This document shows positions 7,786 to 17,469 of a stretch of 51,894 bases of DNA, one piece after another. The DNA is taken from positions 1 through 51,894 of the forward strand of contig JARFQE010000123.1 of NCBI GenBank assembly GCA_029287915.1, in the 5' to 3' direction. The translations under genes and the position numbers were made by a program. Below the pieces are notes generated by a model. That model was not told the DNA's origin, did not search any database, and worked only from the letters and a program-made list of their open reading frames with translations. Source of the stretch: Arenicellales bacterium. Its GTDB lineage: Bacteria > Pseudomonadota > Gammaproteobacteria > BMS3Bbin11. The stretch's first letter is position 1. Each line of letters starts with the position of its first letter.

Positions 7786-9195
7786 ATGGCTGGTAAAACT
7801 TTGTACGACAAATTATGGGATAGCCATGTGGTGCGTCAGGAAGAAGATGGCACCACGCTAATTTATATTGATCGTCATCTGGTACATGAAGTGACATCTC
7901 CTCAGGCCTTTGAGGGTTTACGCCTTGCTGGACGTTCATTATGGCGTCCAGCGGCAAACCTGGCGACACCTGATCATAATGTACCGACCACTGAGCGTGA
8001 GAAAGGGATCGTAGATCCTGTTTCCCGGATACAGGTTGAGACGCTAGATCATAATTGTGTCGATTTTGGCATTACTGAATTTGGTATGGATGATCCACGC
8101 CAGGGCATCGTTCACGTTATCGGGCCAGAACAGGGCGCAACCTTGCCGGGAATGACAGTGGTGTGTGGTGATTCTCATACGTCGACGCATGGTGCGTTTG
8201 CTGCTTTGGCCATGGGCATCGGCACGTCTGAGGTTGAGCATGTACTGGCCACACAATGCCTGATTCAGAAGAAGGCGAAAAATATGCGAGTGACAGTAGA
8301 TGGTGCATTGTCTGCTGGTGTCACGGCCAAGGATGTCATCCTTGCCATCATTGAGAAAATCGGCACCGCAGGAGGCACCGGGCATACTATCGAATTTGCT
8401 GGTTCTGCCATTCGCGGGCTCACTATGGAAGGCCGAATGACGCTATGTAATATGGCTATCGAAGCGGGTGCCCGCGCTGGATTGGTGGCAGTTGATGAGC
8501 AGACCATCGAATACGTGCGCGGTCGGCCATATTCACCAGCAGAAAGTCATTTACCCCAGGCTGAAGCTTACTGGCGTGGGCTGAAATCTGATGCGGATGC
8601 CAGTTTTGACAGCGAAGTCCTGTTACGGGCAGAAGATATAAGACCCCAGGTGAGCTGGGGTACATCACCAGAAATGGTTGTTTCAATAGATGATGCGGTA
8701 CCGGACCCACAACAGGAAAGTGACCCGGTTAAACGGGAAGGCATGATCAATGCATTGAATTACATGGGACTGGAAGCTGGAATGGCTATCACTGATATCC
8801 AGCTGGACAAGATTTTTATTGGATCATGCACTAACTCACGTATTGAAGATATTCGGGCTGCTGCCGCAATTGTCCGCGGCCATAAGGTTGCTGGCACTAT
8901 CAGTCAGGCAATGGTGGTGCCCGGTTCAGGTCTGGTTAAAAAACAGGCAGAGGAAGAAGGGCTGGACACGGTGTTTATCGATGCCGGTTTTGAATGGCGA
9001 GACCCTGGTTGCTCGATGTGCCTGGCGATGAATGCAGACCGCCTTGAAGAAGGGGAGCGATGTGCTTCCACATCCAACCGAAATTTTGAGGGCCGTCAGG
9101 GGCGTGGTGGCAGGACGCACCTTGTATCACCGGTGCTGGCGGCAGCGGCAGCAATTGCGGGACATTTTATTGACCCGAACAGACTGGAGAACTGA
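7786..9195 (+). CDS. leuC: 3-isopropylmalate dehydratase large subunit
   Basis: LeuC is the 4Fe-4S subunit of isopropylmalate isomerase, which converts 2- to 3-isopropylmalate in leucine synthesis. The protein is 469 residues, normal for the family. Cluster ligands are visible at C348 (FIGSCTNSR) and C409/C412 ([11 protein letters not shown]), and HNVPTT and [15 protein letters not shown] are present. I start it at ATG 7786 because AGGAG lies 8 bases upstream and [16 protein letters not shown] is the family N-terminus; the frame is open further back to 7747. leuD follows after one base, so the subunits are translated together. Confidence 0.97.
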   Translation: MAGKTLYDKLWDSHVVRQEEDGTTLIYIDRHLVHEVTSPQAFEGLRLAGRSLWRPAANLATPDHNVPTTEREKGIVDPVSRIQVETLDHNCVDFGITEFGMDDPRQGIVHVIGPEQGATLPGMTVVCGDSHTSTHGAFAALAMGIGTSEVEHVLATQCLIQKKAKNMRVTVDGALSAGVTAKDVILAIIEKIGTAGGTGHTIEFAGSAIRGLTMEGRMTLCNMAIEAGARAGLVAVDEQTIEYVRGRPYSPAESHLPQAEAYWRGLKSDADASFDSEVLLRAEDIRPQVSWGTSPEMVVSIDDAVPDPQQESDPVKREGMINALNYMGLEAGMAITDIQLDKIFIGSCTNSRIEDIRAAAAIVRGHKVAGTISQAMVVPGSGLVKKQAEEEGLDTVFIDAGFEWRDPGCSMCLAMNADRLEEGERCASTSNRNFEGRQGRGGRTHLVSPVLAAAAAIAGHFIDPNRLEN

Positions 9196-9196
9196 T

Positions 9197-9850
9197 ATGG
9201 AAAAATTTACTATGGTAGAGGCCATTGTTGCACCATTGGATCGTCCAAATGTTGATACCGATGCAATTATTCCAAAGCAGTTTCTGAAATCAATCAAGCG
9301 TAGCGGTTTTGGTCCGAATCTGTTCGACGAATGGCGTTATCTGGATGTCGGTGAGCCCGGACAGGATAATAGCAAACGGCCTTTGAATGAGGACTTTGTG
9401 CTAAATCAACCTCGCTATCAGGGTGCCAGGATATTGCTGGCGCGTGAAAATTTTGGCTGTGGCTCGTCACGCGAGCATGCACCGTGGGCGTTGGAAGACT
9501 TTGGAATCAAGGTAATAATTGCGCCAAGTTTTGCCGATATATTCTACAACAACTGCTTTAAAAACGGGATCTTACCGATTGTTCTTAATGAAAAAACTGT
9601 TGATGATTTATTTACAGCAGTTGAGCAGAATCCAGGCTATAAGCTGATTGTAAATTTACCAGACCAGGTTATTACAACACCTGATGCTACAACGATAAAT
9701 TTTGATGTTGATAGTTTTCGTAAACACAGTCTTTTGCAGGGGCTCGATGATATCGGCCTGACCTTGCAACATGTAAATGATATCAGGGCCTATGAGCAAA
9801 GAAGCTGCAAGTTAACCCCCTGGTTGTTCAAGGACATGCAATGTAAATGA
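9197..9850 (+). CDS. leuD: 3-isopropylmalate dehydratase small subunit
   Basis: LeuD forms the active isomerase with LeuC. The start at 9197 sits one base after the leuC stop and gives the usual N-terminus [20 protein letters not shown]. The motif [15 protein letters not shown] and the [10 protein letters not shown] block are intact. At 217 residues it is longer than the 201 of E. coli LeuD: the C-terminus continues past the usual IRAYEQR region with [13 protein letters not shown]. The last codons fall in the second copy of an imperfect direct repeat, which may have extended the gene. Confidence 0.96.
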   Translation: MEKFTMVEAIVAPLDRPNVDTDAIIPKQFLKSIKRSGFGPNLFDEWRYLDVGEPGQDNSKRPLNEDFVLNQPRYQGARILLARENFGCGSSREHAPWALEDFGIKVIIAPSFADIFYNNCFKNGILPIVLNEKTVDDLFTAVEQNPGYKLIVNLPDQVITTPDATTINFDVDSFRKHSLLQGLDDIGLTLQHVNDIRAYEQRSCKLTPWLFKDMQCK

Positions 9851-9882
9851 AGTCAGGGCTACTGCACGAGCAAAAAAAGCTT
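9771..9882 (+). repeat. Imperfect direct repeat across the leuD 3' end
   Basis: Two copies of ATGTAAATGA–(2)–TCAGGGC, followed by GAGCAAA and AGCT, begin at 9771 and 9841, exactly 70 bases apart. The first copy lies in the leuD coding sequence. The second spans its stop codon and the intergenic spacer. This looks like an old tandem duplication of the gene end, with four extra bases in the second copy. Confidence 0.6.
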
Positions 9883-9919
9883 GTTTCAAAAAACCAGGAA
9901 ATTGATGAGGTAGAAATAA

Positions 9920-11002
9920 ATGAGTAAAGAGATACTAGTGTTGCCTGGCGACGGCATTGGCCCGGAAATCATTGAGCAGGCAGTGCGTGTGCTAGAGCAT
10001 TTGCGAGAAAAAGCAGGGCTGGATGTCACTATTTCACAGGCGCTGGTGGGAGGTGCTGCTTATGATGAGACAGGACATCCTTTACCCGATACAACACTAG
10101 CACAGGCTCGACAGGCAGATGCAATCCTGTTGGGGGCGGTAGGAGGACCTGAATATGAGTCTGTTGAACGGGAATTAAGGCCTGAGCGAGCACTACTGGG
10201 TCTCAGGTCTGAACTGCAATTGTTTTCCAATTTGCGTCCAGCATTGATGTATCCAGCGCTGACCGATTCTTCAAGCCTGAAAGCTGAGGTTGTTTCCGGC
10301 CTCGATATCATGATCGTCCGTGAACTGACAGGCGGTATATACTTTGGTACTCCGCGGGGTATCCGTACTCTGGACAATGGTCAACGGGAAGGGTTCAATA
10401 CTCTGGTCTATAATGAAGCTGAGATTGAACGAATTGCACGGTCCGCTTTCGATATTGCAATGAAACGTGACAAGCGCCTGTGCTCTGTCGACAAGGCTAA
10501 TGTGCTGGAAGTATCCGAGCTCTGGCGCGAAGTAGTGAACCGGGTTGGCAAACAGTATCCGCAGGTTGAGCTGTCTCATATGTATGTCGACAACGCAGCC
10601 ATGCAGCTTGTACGTGAGCCGAAGCAGTTTGATGTGATAGTAACCCAGAATATGTTTGGTGACATACTTTCAGATGAGGCGGCCATGCTAACAGGGTCCA
10701 TCGGTATGTTGCCATCAGCATCACTGGATGCGCAGGGTAAGGGTATGTATGAACCAATTCATGGTTCCGCTCCCGATATTGCAGGCCAGGGTGTTGCTAA
10801 TCCATTGGCGACTATCCTGTCGGTCGCTATGTTGTTGCGCTATAGCCTTGATGAAGCTGGTTTCGCTAATCGGATTGAGCAGGCGGTAGAAACTGTGCTG
10901 GATGGCGGCCTGCGCACCCCGGATATCAGTGACAATGGCGAAACAATTGGAACTAATGCCATGGGTGATGCAGTGATAGAGAGATTACTATTAACCAGCT
11001 GA
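9920..11002 (+). CDS. leuB: 3-isopropylmalate dehydrogenase
   Basis: LeuB oxidises and decarboxylates 3-isopropylmalate with NAD to give 2-oxoisocaproate. The 360-residue protein has the family N-terminus [14 protein letters not shown] and the active-site block [22 protein letters not shown] carries the catalytic Lys, [14 protein letters not shown] the metal-binding Asp residues, and [20 protein letters not shown] the NAD-binding region. It sits 69 bases after leuD in the same direction, and GAGGTAG precedes the start. The stop codon lies in the loop of a hairpin. Confidence 0.97.
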   Translation: MSKEILVLPGDGIGPEIIEQAVRVLEHLREKAGLDVTISQALVGGAAYDETGHPLPDTTLAQARQADAILLGAVGGPEYESVERELRPERALLGLRSELQLFSNLRPALMYPALTDSSSLKAEVVSGLDIMIVRELTGGIYFGTPRGIRTLDNGQREGFNTLVYNEAEIERIARSAFDIAMKRDKRLCSVDKANVLEVSELWREVVNRVGKQYPQVELSHMYVDNAAMQLVREPKQFDVIVTQNMFGDILSDEAAMLTGSIGMLPSASLDAQGKGMYEPIHGSAPDIAGQGVANPLATILSVAMLLRYSLDEAGFANRIEQAVETVLDGGLRTPDISDNGETIGTNAMGDAVIERLLLTS

Positions 11003-11012
11003 AGTGCTGGTT
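10993..11012 (+). other. Intercistronic hairpin at the leuB stop codon
   Basis: A perfect 7-bp stem (AACCAGC / GCTGGTT) with a 6-base loop encloses the leuB stop codon. The bases after it are A-rich rather than T-rich on the coding strand, so it is not a standard terminator here. It could stabilise the leuCDB message or reduce read-through into asd. Confidence 0.4.
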
Positions 11013-11041
11013 GAAAAATTTAAAGTGTTCGGTACAGATTT

Positions 11042-12064
11042 ATGAGTAGAAAGTTTGATGTTGCAGTTGTCGGGGCCACTGGTGCGGTCGGTGAGACCAT
11101 GCTCAGGGTGTTGCATGAAAGAAAATTTCCAGTTGGCAGAGTTTACCCGCTGGCTTCCAGCCGTTCCGCTGGCAAGCGAGTAGATTTTGGTGGAAAAATG
11201 CTGATGGTTGAGGATCTGGACAACTTTGATTTCAGCCAGGTACAAATTGGGCTTTTTTCTGCTGGTGCTGGTATCTCTGAAAAGTATGCACCGATAGCTG
11301 CTGCAGCTGGCTGTGTGGTAGTCGATAATACCTCACAGTTTCGCTATGACGATGATATTCCCCTGGTTGTCCCAGAAGTTAATTCACAGGAGATTGAGAA
11401 CTATACTTCTCGTGGCATTATTGCCAACCCAAATTGTTCCACAATTCAGATGCTGGTAGCGCTGAAGCCAATTTATGATGAAGTGGGTATCAGCCGCATC
11501 AATGTCTGTACCTATCAGGCGGTATCGGGTACCGGTAAACCAGCTATTGAAGAACTTGCAGCGCAAACAGCAGCATTACTGGGTGGCAAAAATATTGAAG
11601 CTAAAGTCTATCCAAAGCAGATCGCTTTTAATGTTTTGCCTCATATCGATAATTTTGAAGACAATGGCTATACGCGTGAAGAGATGAAAATGGTCTGGGA
11701 AACACGCAAGATATTTGCTGATGACAGCATAATGGTGAATCCGACCGCCGTGCGGGTACCTGTTTTCTATGGCCATTCCGAGGCAATACACGTAGAAACG
11801 CATGAAAAAATCACTGCCGACCATGCACGCGAACTGCTTGAGAGAGCCGAAGGTATAATTGTCGTTGATGAACGTGAAGACGGGGGGTATCCGACTGCCG
11901 TAACAGAGGGTGTGGATACTGATCCTGTGTATGTGGGTCGAATCAGGGAAGATATTTCACATCCAAAAGGTCTGGATATGTGGGTAGTCGCCGATAATGT
12001 GAGAAAGGGAGCAGCAACTAATAGCATACAAATTGCTGAAATACTGGCAAAAAAATATTTGTGA
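11042..12064 (+). CDS. asd: Aspartate-semialdehyde dehydrogenase
   Basis: Asd reduces aspartyl phosphate to aspartate semialdehyde, the branch point to lysine, diaminopimelate, threonine and methionine. The 340-residue protein shows the NADP-binding VVGATGAVGETMLRVL and the active-site Cys at 132 (ANPNCSTIQ). Other family blocks are YQAVSGTGKPAIEEL and the substrate-binding region with GHSEAIHVETHEKIT. It follows leuB by 39 bases and may share its message. The leuCDB–asd–fimV–truA order is common in Gammaproteobacteria. Confidence 0.96.
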   Translation: MSRKFDVAVVGATGAVGETMLRVLHERKFPVGRVYPLASSRSAGKRVDFGGKMLMVEDLDNFDFSQVQIGLFSAGAGISEKYAPIAAAAGCVVVDNTSQFRYDDDIPLVVPEVNSQEIENYTSRGIIANPNCSTIQMLVALKPIYDEVGISRINVCTYQAVSGTGKPAIEELAAQTAALLGGKNIEAKVYPKQIAFNVLPHIDNFEDNGYTREEMKMVWETRKIFADDSIMVNPTAVRVPVFYGHSEAIHVETHEKITADHARELLERAEGIIVVDEREDGGYPTAVTEGVDTDPVYVGRIREDISHPKGLDMWVVADNVRKGAATNSIQIAEILAKKYL

Positions 12065-12178
12065 GCTATTGTTAGTTGCGAAACATAAAGAACTTTCGTA
12101 GTATTAATCTATAACTATAAGCGATATAAGGAAAAATCGTTTCTTTAACTAAGCACCGCCATTTATGAAGAGAAGATC

Positions 12179-15118
12179 ATGCAGAAGGTAAAAGGGATTA
12201 AATTAGCGTGTTTGGCAGCATTTGCCATATTACCGGTTCATGCCTACGCACTAGGCATTGGCAAGCTAACTATGAATTCGGCGCTCGATGAGCCACTGAA
12301 TGCGACGATAGAATTAACTGCTGCAACGGAGACGGAATTACAGACTCTGGAAGTCACACTGGGTTCTGCCGGGGTTTTCAAGATGGCGGGCATAGAGCGC
12401 AGTGAACAGCTAAAGGCCATCGACTTTTCTCTGGCAAAGGTAAATGGTAAAAATATAATACGATTAAAGACGGAACAACCATTTCGTGACCCCTTTCTGC
12501 ATTTAATTATCAATGCCTCATGGGCCAACGGATCAACGCTGCGTGAATATACTGCGCTGCTTGATCCACCGTCCTATCTCGCTGGCGCGCCGGCCATAGT
12601 ACAGGCTCCTGTAGTGACCAAAGCGGCTGATGTAAAACCAGCCCCAGCATCTGTCACAACAACCACTGTAGCGACTGGAACATCTGTCCAGACGAAAACG
12701 GCTGATACTCAAAAACTGGGTCCCGATGTCGCTGGTAGTGAAACTTATTCTGATTTACGTCCAGGCAGTACCTATGGACCGGTTAAAAAAGGTGATGTGC
12801 TATGGAATATTGCCGATGATGTCAGGGCAGGCACTGACTATGCCAACAACCAGATTATGGTTGCGATATTCTTGCAGAATCCAGATGCCTTCATGCAGAA
12901 CAACATTAATTTGATTCGTGTTGGCAAAACCTTAAAGATTCCATCTAACGAAGAAATATCTGCGATATCAAGATCTGCTGCTGAGAAAGAAATGCGTGTG
13001 CAAATGGAAGAATGGCAGCGATACAAGGATGGTCTCGCCGGTAGTAGAAGGATAGCCAGCGCAGAAGCTAGCGATGTTAGTTCACAGACAGCTGTCAGTG
13101 CAGTGAAAGGCGCAGACGCAGACGCTGAAAAAACTGATAGCAGCGGCGAAGCAAAGGCAGCAGAATCAGTCAGTGCCGGTGAAACTGATGTGCTGGAAAT
13201 TGTTCGTGCCAAAGTTGATGGTGCTGAACCTTCAGGTACAGGTGCCAGCATAAAAGATAGTGCCAGTTATGAGTCAGAAATTGCTGCATACAAGGAAAAC
13301 ATTAGTATGCTCGAAGAGTCATTGGCTTCCTCAGAACTGGAAAGGAAAGAGCTTAGTGACAGAATTGTTTTATTAGAAGAACAAATCGACAAAGCAAACA
13401 AGCTAATCGATTTGCAAAATACAGATCTTGCGCGCATGCAAAGCCAGGGACAGCAAGCAGGAGTTACCGTTACACCGCAAGAAGCCGTGCCTGAAACGGC
13501 TATGCTAGGACCGGATATTTCACCTATTCAGCCGGTAGCACCAAAAGCTCAGAAACCGCAAGTTGCGGCAACAACAGAAGTCGTAAAAAAACCCCCTGTT
13601 ACCGAGAAAAAACCAGCAACAACTCGTGTAAGAGCAGAACCCACCGAAGAGAAAGGCATGCTGGGGTCGATAGTAGATGCTGTCACCAGTAGCTGGATCA
13701 CAATGATGGGCGCGGGGCTTGCACTATTGCTGGTTGTGGTTGGTCTATTCGTAGTGCTCCGACGCAGACGCTCTATTGCAGAATTTGAGGACAGCATAAT
13801 TTCAGGCACTGCGGTGCTTGATATTTCAACAGCCGAATCAACTCAACCTGCTGCTTCAACTTCTGAGACGTCATTCCTCAGTGATTTTGTTCCTGGCATG
13901 GGTAATATGCAGGCAGATGAGGTTGACCCACTTGCTGAAGCAGAAGTCTATATGGCCTATGGGCGCGATGAGCAGGCTGAAGAGGTACTAAAAGAAGCAG
14001 TATCGAAAAACCCTGATCGTCATGAACTTAAGTTGAAATTGCTGGAAATCTATCAAGGGCGTAAGGATGTCTCTTCATTCGAAACCCTGGCAGAAGAGCT
14101 CTATCCTGCAGATGGTAACGTACCGATGGATGTCTGGAGCAAAGTGGCTGAAATGGGCAAAATAGTTAACCCGGATAATCCTTTGTTCCAGGGTGACATA
14201 AAAATACAGGAAGATACACTATTTGGAGATAAGGACAGGAAGGAAGACGTTGAGTTAAGTGAACTTCTGGATGCTGACACTGTAGATAACGAAGACATAA
14301 CTGCGGGAGACACTGAAGAACTGATTGAGCAGGCAGAGGAAGAGATAACAGAAGAGATGTTTTCTGGCACTGACACGAGCGATCTGGAGGCCATGGAGGG
14401 TTTAGGATTAGATGAAGATACACAGGAAATACCTGAGCAAAGGCTGGCTGGTGAAGAGAACATAGAAAATATTGACTCTAAAAATAAGGCCGATGACTTT
14501 CCAGTCCCTGATGAGGAAGTGCTAGATCTTGATCTGGGTGATTTCACACCGGATGAAGCACACGAAACAGATACTCTTGATCTCGACAGTATTAATCTGG
14601 ATCTGGAGGAACTCGAAGAGGGTGCCGAAGAGTCTGAAGAAATAGAAGAAGCAAAGATTGATCTCAATCTGGAAGGAATAGACCTGGATATGGACGATAC
14701 ATCCGAGGATCTAGAGTCAAAACTGGAAGGCATTGAAGATATCGATCTTGATCTAGGGTCAGAAGAAAGCAGAAAAGATGTCAATATTGAAGATTCCAGA
14801 ATTGAGACTGATACTGCAGAGACATCACTACAGGATGAAACACTGGAATTTGCAGATCTCGGAGATCTCACACTGGCAGATGCGGATATCGACTCTGGCA
14901 TTGCTGAAGCAGAATTAGGTGCTGGTGAAGGCTCATCAGAGATGCCTGAAAGTGCCAATGAAACCTGGGATGAAGCTGGAACAAAACTGGATCTGGCTCG
15001 GGCATATATGGAAATGGATGATAAGGAAAGTGCTCAGAGCATACTCGAAGAAGTTGCAAAAGAAGGTACTGATGATCAGAAAAATGAAGCCAGAGATCTT
15101 ATTAGCCAGTTGAATTGA
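12179..15118 (+). CDS. fimV: FimV/HubP-family polar pilus assembly protein
   Basis: The 979-residue protein anchors type IV pilus assembly and polar organisation in relatives. A signal peptide (cleavage near residue 24) precedes the FimV N-terminal domain (GIGKLTMNSALDEPLNA). A LysM-type peptidoglycan-binding region lies near residues 197–260 (TYGPVKKGDVLWNIADD). A coiled coil (about 365–420), a membrane segment (about 505–530) and a TPR-like block (about 585–640) follow. A very acidic Asp/Glu-rich stretch comes next. The conserved C-terminal FimV domain is about 930–979 (KLDLARAYMEMDDKESAQSI). It stands alone after asd with 114 bases between. The large antisense Ser-rich frame inside it reflects the repetitive acidic codons. 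Confidence 0.93.
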   Translation: MQKVKGIKLACLAAFAILPVHAYALGIGKLTMNSALDEPLNATIELTAATETELQTLEVTLGSAGVFKMAGIERSEQLKAIDFSLAKVNGKNIIRLKTEQPFRDPFLHLIINASWANGSTLREYTALLDPPSYLAGAPAIVQAPVVTKAADVKPAPASVTTTTVATGTSVQTKTADTQKLGPDVAGSETYSDLRPGSTYGPVKKGDVLWNIADDVRAGTDYANNQIMVAIFLQNPDAFMQNNINLIRVGKTLKIPSNEEISAISRSAAEKEMRVQMEEWQRYKDGLAGSRRIASAEASDVSSQTAVSAVKGADADAEKTDSSGEAKAAESVSAGETDVLEIVRAKVDGAEPSGTGASIKDSASYESEIAAYKENISMLEESLASSELERKELSDRIVLLEEQIDKANKLIDLQNTDLARMQSQGQQAGVTVTPQEAVPETAMLGPDISPIQPVAPKAQKPQVAATTEVVKKPPVTEKKPATTRVRAEPTEEKGMLGSIVDAVTSSWITMMGAGLALLLVVVGLFVVLRRRRSIAEFEDSIISGTAVLDISTAESTQPAASTSETSFLSDFVPGMGNMQADEVDPLAEAEVYMAYGRDEQAEEVLKEAVSKNPDRHELKLKLLEIYQGRKDVSSFETLAEELYPADGNVPMDVWSKVAEMGKIVNPDNPLFQGDIKIQEDTLFGDKDRKEDVELSELLDADTVDNEDITAGDTEELIEQAEEEITEEMFSGTDTSDLEAMEGLGLDEDTQEIPEQRLAGEENIENIDSKNKADDFPVPDEEVLDLDLGDFTPDEAHETDTLDLDSINLDLEELEEGAEESEEIEEAKIDLNLEGIDLDMDDTSEDLESKLEGIEDIDLDLGSEESRKDVNIEDSRIETDTAETSLQDETLEFADLGDLTLADADIDSGIAEAELGAGEGSSEMPESANETWDEAGTKLDLARAYMEMDDKESAQSILEEVAKEGTDDQKNEARDLISQLN

Positions 15119-15127
15119 GGGTAATAT

Positions 15128-15802
15128 GTGCCAGTTTTTGCAAATTCAGCCTCACGAATACTTTCACTGGCGCTACTGACAATACTGGTTAATACACAGG
15201 GTTGGTTCGGGCTTCTAATTTTTCTGATACCACTGGTATTCCTGTATTATAAAAATCCAAAACCAGGTAAGCAGATTGTTCTATTAGCAAGACGCTTACG
15301 CTGGTTTTTTTTATCCATTGTTATCCTGTATTTCTGGTTTTATCCCGGCACTGAATTGATTCCACTATTGGGTAGATATTCACCGACTATAGAAGGTATT
15401 AATCAGGCAGTTTTACGAATCTCCTCACTGTTAGTCATTATCTCTTTTAGTGTTTTTCTTTTGCGATTAACACCGCGTGAGGAAATTATCTCTGCTATAC
15501 AACTTCTTTTATCGCCACTGGCTTACCTTGGCATCGATTGCAGTCGCTTCGCCTTGCGTCTTGGCCTGGTACTTTCCATTGTCCCTGAAATGACCAGTAT
15601 GCAACCTCTAGCGCAAGATAAGAAAAAGAAAAAAAACTTGTCAGCAGTAATTGATCATGCTGCAGAAATGGTAAAAAAGGCAGATGAGCAGACAATTGTG
15701 TATGAATTTAAAGGACCTGTTGTAGCTAAACTTGCACGCCCCGGCATTATTGATATCCTTGTTCCGCTATTCCTTTTTATCTGGTTACTCAAATCTTTCT
15801 GA
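15128..15802 (+). CDS. EcfT/CbiQ-like membrane protein
   Basis: The 224-residue protein has about five hydrophobic segments and resembles the T component of energy-coupling factor transporters. The family-like stretch runs from RRLRWFFLSIV through TIEGINQAVLRISSLLVII to LTPREEIISAIQLLLSPLAYLGI, then a helix with RFALRLGLVLSIVPEM. No ATPase (EcfA) or substrate subunit (EcfS) lies nearby, so transport is unproven. The GTG start has GAGGG 6–10 bases upstream. It lies 9 bases after fimV and overlaps truA by one base (TGATG). Confidence 0.65.
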   Translation: MPVFANSASRILSLALLTILVNTQGWFGLLIFLIPLVFLYYKNPKPGKQIVLLARRLRWFFLSIVILYFWFYPGTELIPLLGRYSPTIEGINQAVLRISSLLVIISFSVFLLRLTPREEIISAIQLLLSPLAYLGIDCSRFALRLGLVLSIVPEMTSMQPLAQDKKKKKNLSAVIDHAAEMVKKADEQTIVYEFKGPVVAKLARPGIIDILVPLFLFIWLLKSF

Positions 15803-16587
15803 TGAAAATTGCACTCGGCATTGAATATGACGGCTCGGCCTATTGCGGGTGGCAATATCAGGATGGTGTAAACACGGTGCAAAGCGTTGTTGAAGAAGCA
15901 CTGTCCAGAATTGCCGACACACCGGTTCGAGTCATTACTGCTGGCCGTACAGATACGGGTGTTCATGCTACTGGACAGGTAGTACATTTCGAGACCAGCG
16001 TAAAACGCAGTGACTATTCCTGGTGCAGAGGTACTACTCGATATTTACCAGAAGATGTTTCAGTATTATGGGCTAGACATGTTGATGATGATTTTCATGC
16101 CAGATTCTCAGCGCTGGAACGTCGTTATCAGTACCTGATTCTTAATCGTCATGAGCGACCTGCTGTTTTACATAAAAAGGTTACCTGGGAATATCGGCCG
16201 CTGGATACATCATTGATGCAACAGGGGGCAAACCATCTAGTTGGTAAGCATGATTTTAATGCCTATCGTGCAATCGCGTGTCAGGCGAAATCAGCAGTTC
16301 GCGACTTGCGAGAACTTTCTGTTGAAAGACATGGTGATTTTGTCGTGATCACCGCCAGGGCAGACGCCTTTCTTCATCACATGATTCGAAATATTGCCGG
16401 TGTGTTGTGTAGTATCGGGGCTGCGGAGCGATCACCAGCATGGGCAGAGGCGGTGCTGCAATCTCGTGATCGGACTTCCGGGGGAGTTACCGCACCGCCT
16501 GATGGTCTATATTTAACTGAAATAAGCTATCCGGAGAAATTCGCAATACCATCAGGCAGGAATAGATCATGGATGTTTGGCTTATGA
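15802..16587 (+). CDS. truA: tRNA pseudouridine synthase A (positions 38–40)
   Basis: TruA converts uridines 38–40 of the tRNA anticodon arm to pseudouridine. The 261-residue protein starts MKIALGIEYDGSAYCGWQ and carries the catalytic D51 in AGRTDTGVHATGQVVHF. Family blocks HDFNAYRA and FLHHMIRNIAGVL are present. Its start overlaps the stop of the EcfT-like gene, and its stop overlaps the start of trpF as ATGA, so the three genes are likely translated from one message. Confidence 0.96.
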   Translation: MKIALGIEYDGSAYCGWQYQDGVNTVQSVVEEALSRIADTPVRVITAGRTDTGVHATGQVVHFETSVKRSDYSWCRGTTRYLPEDVSVLWARHVDDDFHARFSALERRYQYLILNRHERPAVLHKKVTWEYRPLDTSLMQQGANHLVGKHDFNAYRAIACQAKSAVRDLRELSVERHGDFVVITARADAFLHHMIRNIAGVLCSIGAAERSPAWAEAVLQSRDRTSGGVTAPPDGLYLTEISYPEKFAIPSGRNRSWMFGL

Positions 16588-17213
16588 ACAGAACGCGTGT
16601 GAAAGTATGTGGAATTTGTACATCTGCTGATGCAGAGCTTGCCATCACTGCTGGAGTGGATGCAATCGGCATGGTTTTTTATTCGAAAAGCCCACGCCAT
16701 GTTTCGATGGCTACTGCCAGAGTTATTGCTTCTGCAATACCCCCGTTTGTTAGTACAGTAGGACTTTTTGTTAATAGCAGTCAGCAGCATATTCGAGAGG
16801 TGCTATCGGAAGTTCAGCTCGACCTGCTGCAGTTTCATGGTGATGAAGATGAAGCCTTCTGTAGCAGTTTTAATCTCCCATATATAAAAGCTATCAGGGT
16901 GAAAGCGGATACAGATCTTGTGCAGGTGTTTCATAGCTATGCGTCTGCCAGGGGAATTCTCCTCGACAGCTACAAAAAAGACACGCGAGGTGGCACAGGA
17001 GAGACCTTTGACTGGAATATCATCCCCCAGGATCTTCCGCTGCCCGTGATACTTGCCGGAGGCTTAGATGGTAATAACGTAGCGCAGGCAATATCTGTTG
17101 CGAAGCCCTGGGCCGTTGATGTCAGTAGTGGTGTGGAAGGATTACCCGGTAAAAAAGATCAGAAAAAAATTGAGCAATTTATGGATGCGGTGGAAAGTCT
17201 TCGCCGGAAATAA
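16584..17213 (+). CDS. trpF: Phosphoribosylanthranilate isomerase
   Basis: TrpF isomerises phosphoribosylanthranilate in tryptophan synthesis. I choose ATG 16584, which overlaps the truA stop and gives MNRTRVKVCGICTSADAELA, the usual N-terminus; the frame is open back to 16569. The 209-residue TIM barrel shows GMVFYSKSPRHVS, LLQFHGDE, LDSYKKDTRGGTGETFDW, VILAGGLDGNNV and VDVSSGVEG. No trpC, trpD or trpE is nearby, as is usual where the trp genes are split. Confidence 0.95.
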   Translation: MNRTRVKVCGICTSADAELAITAGVDAIGMVFYSKSPRHVSMATARVIASAIPPFVSTVGLFVNSSQQHIREVLSEVQLDLLQFHGDEDEAFCSSFNLPYIKAIRVKADTDLVQVFHSYASARGILLDSYKKDTRGGTGETFDWNIIPQDLPLPVILAGGLDGNNVAQAISVAKPWAVDVSSGVEGLPGKKDQKKIEQFMDAVESLRRK

Positions 17214-17469
17214 TTCCCGTTCGGTAAAACCTCAAGACAATATAGCGAAGTAGATTCTAGCTTTTACAATCCAGGACACACTGATCAGTTTGCTTCATAG
17301 TGTCCTGGCGGTTAGATATTTGTCGCTGTCGCCTGTTTATTTTACAAACGTGATAGATGCAATAAGATCAAAAGATCGGTAAAATCATCTGTCACACAGC
17401 CTGTGTATCTGCTCGATTCGTTTATTGTCCGGATATACTTTTTCTCATACTTTACAGTCGGATTTTTAA
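17214..17469. promoter_or_regulatory. trpF–trpB intergenic region with inverted repeat
   Basis: This 256-base gap interrupts an otherwise compact cluster. At 17271–17308 it holds a perfect 9-bp inverted repeat (CCAGGACAC / GTGTCCTGG) with a 20-base loop that itself contains the palindrome ACTGATCAGT. No T-run follows. It may be an operator or leader structure of trpBA, or a weak terminator of the upstream message. No Trp-rich leader peptide is visible. Confidence 0.45.

Noticed and set aside
14101-14958. Long antisense Ser-rich frame of 285 codons inside fimV
   Set aside because: It is the complement of the repetitive Asp/Glu codons of FimV. The frame has no Shine–Dalgarno sequence and shows only low-complexity Ser.
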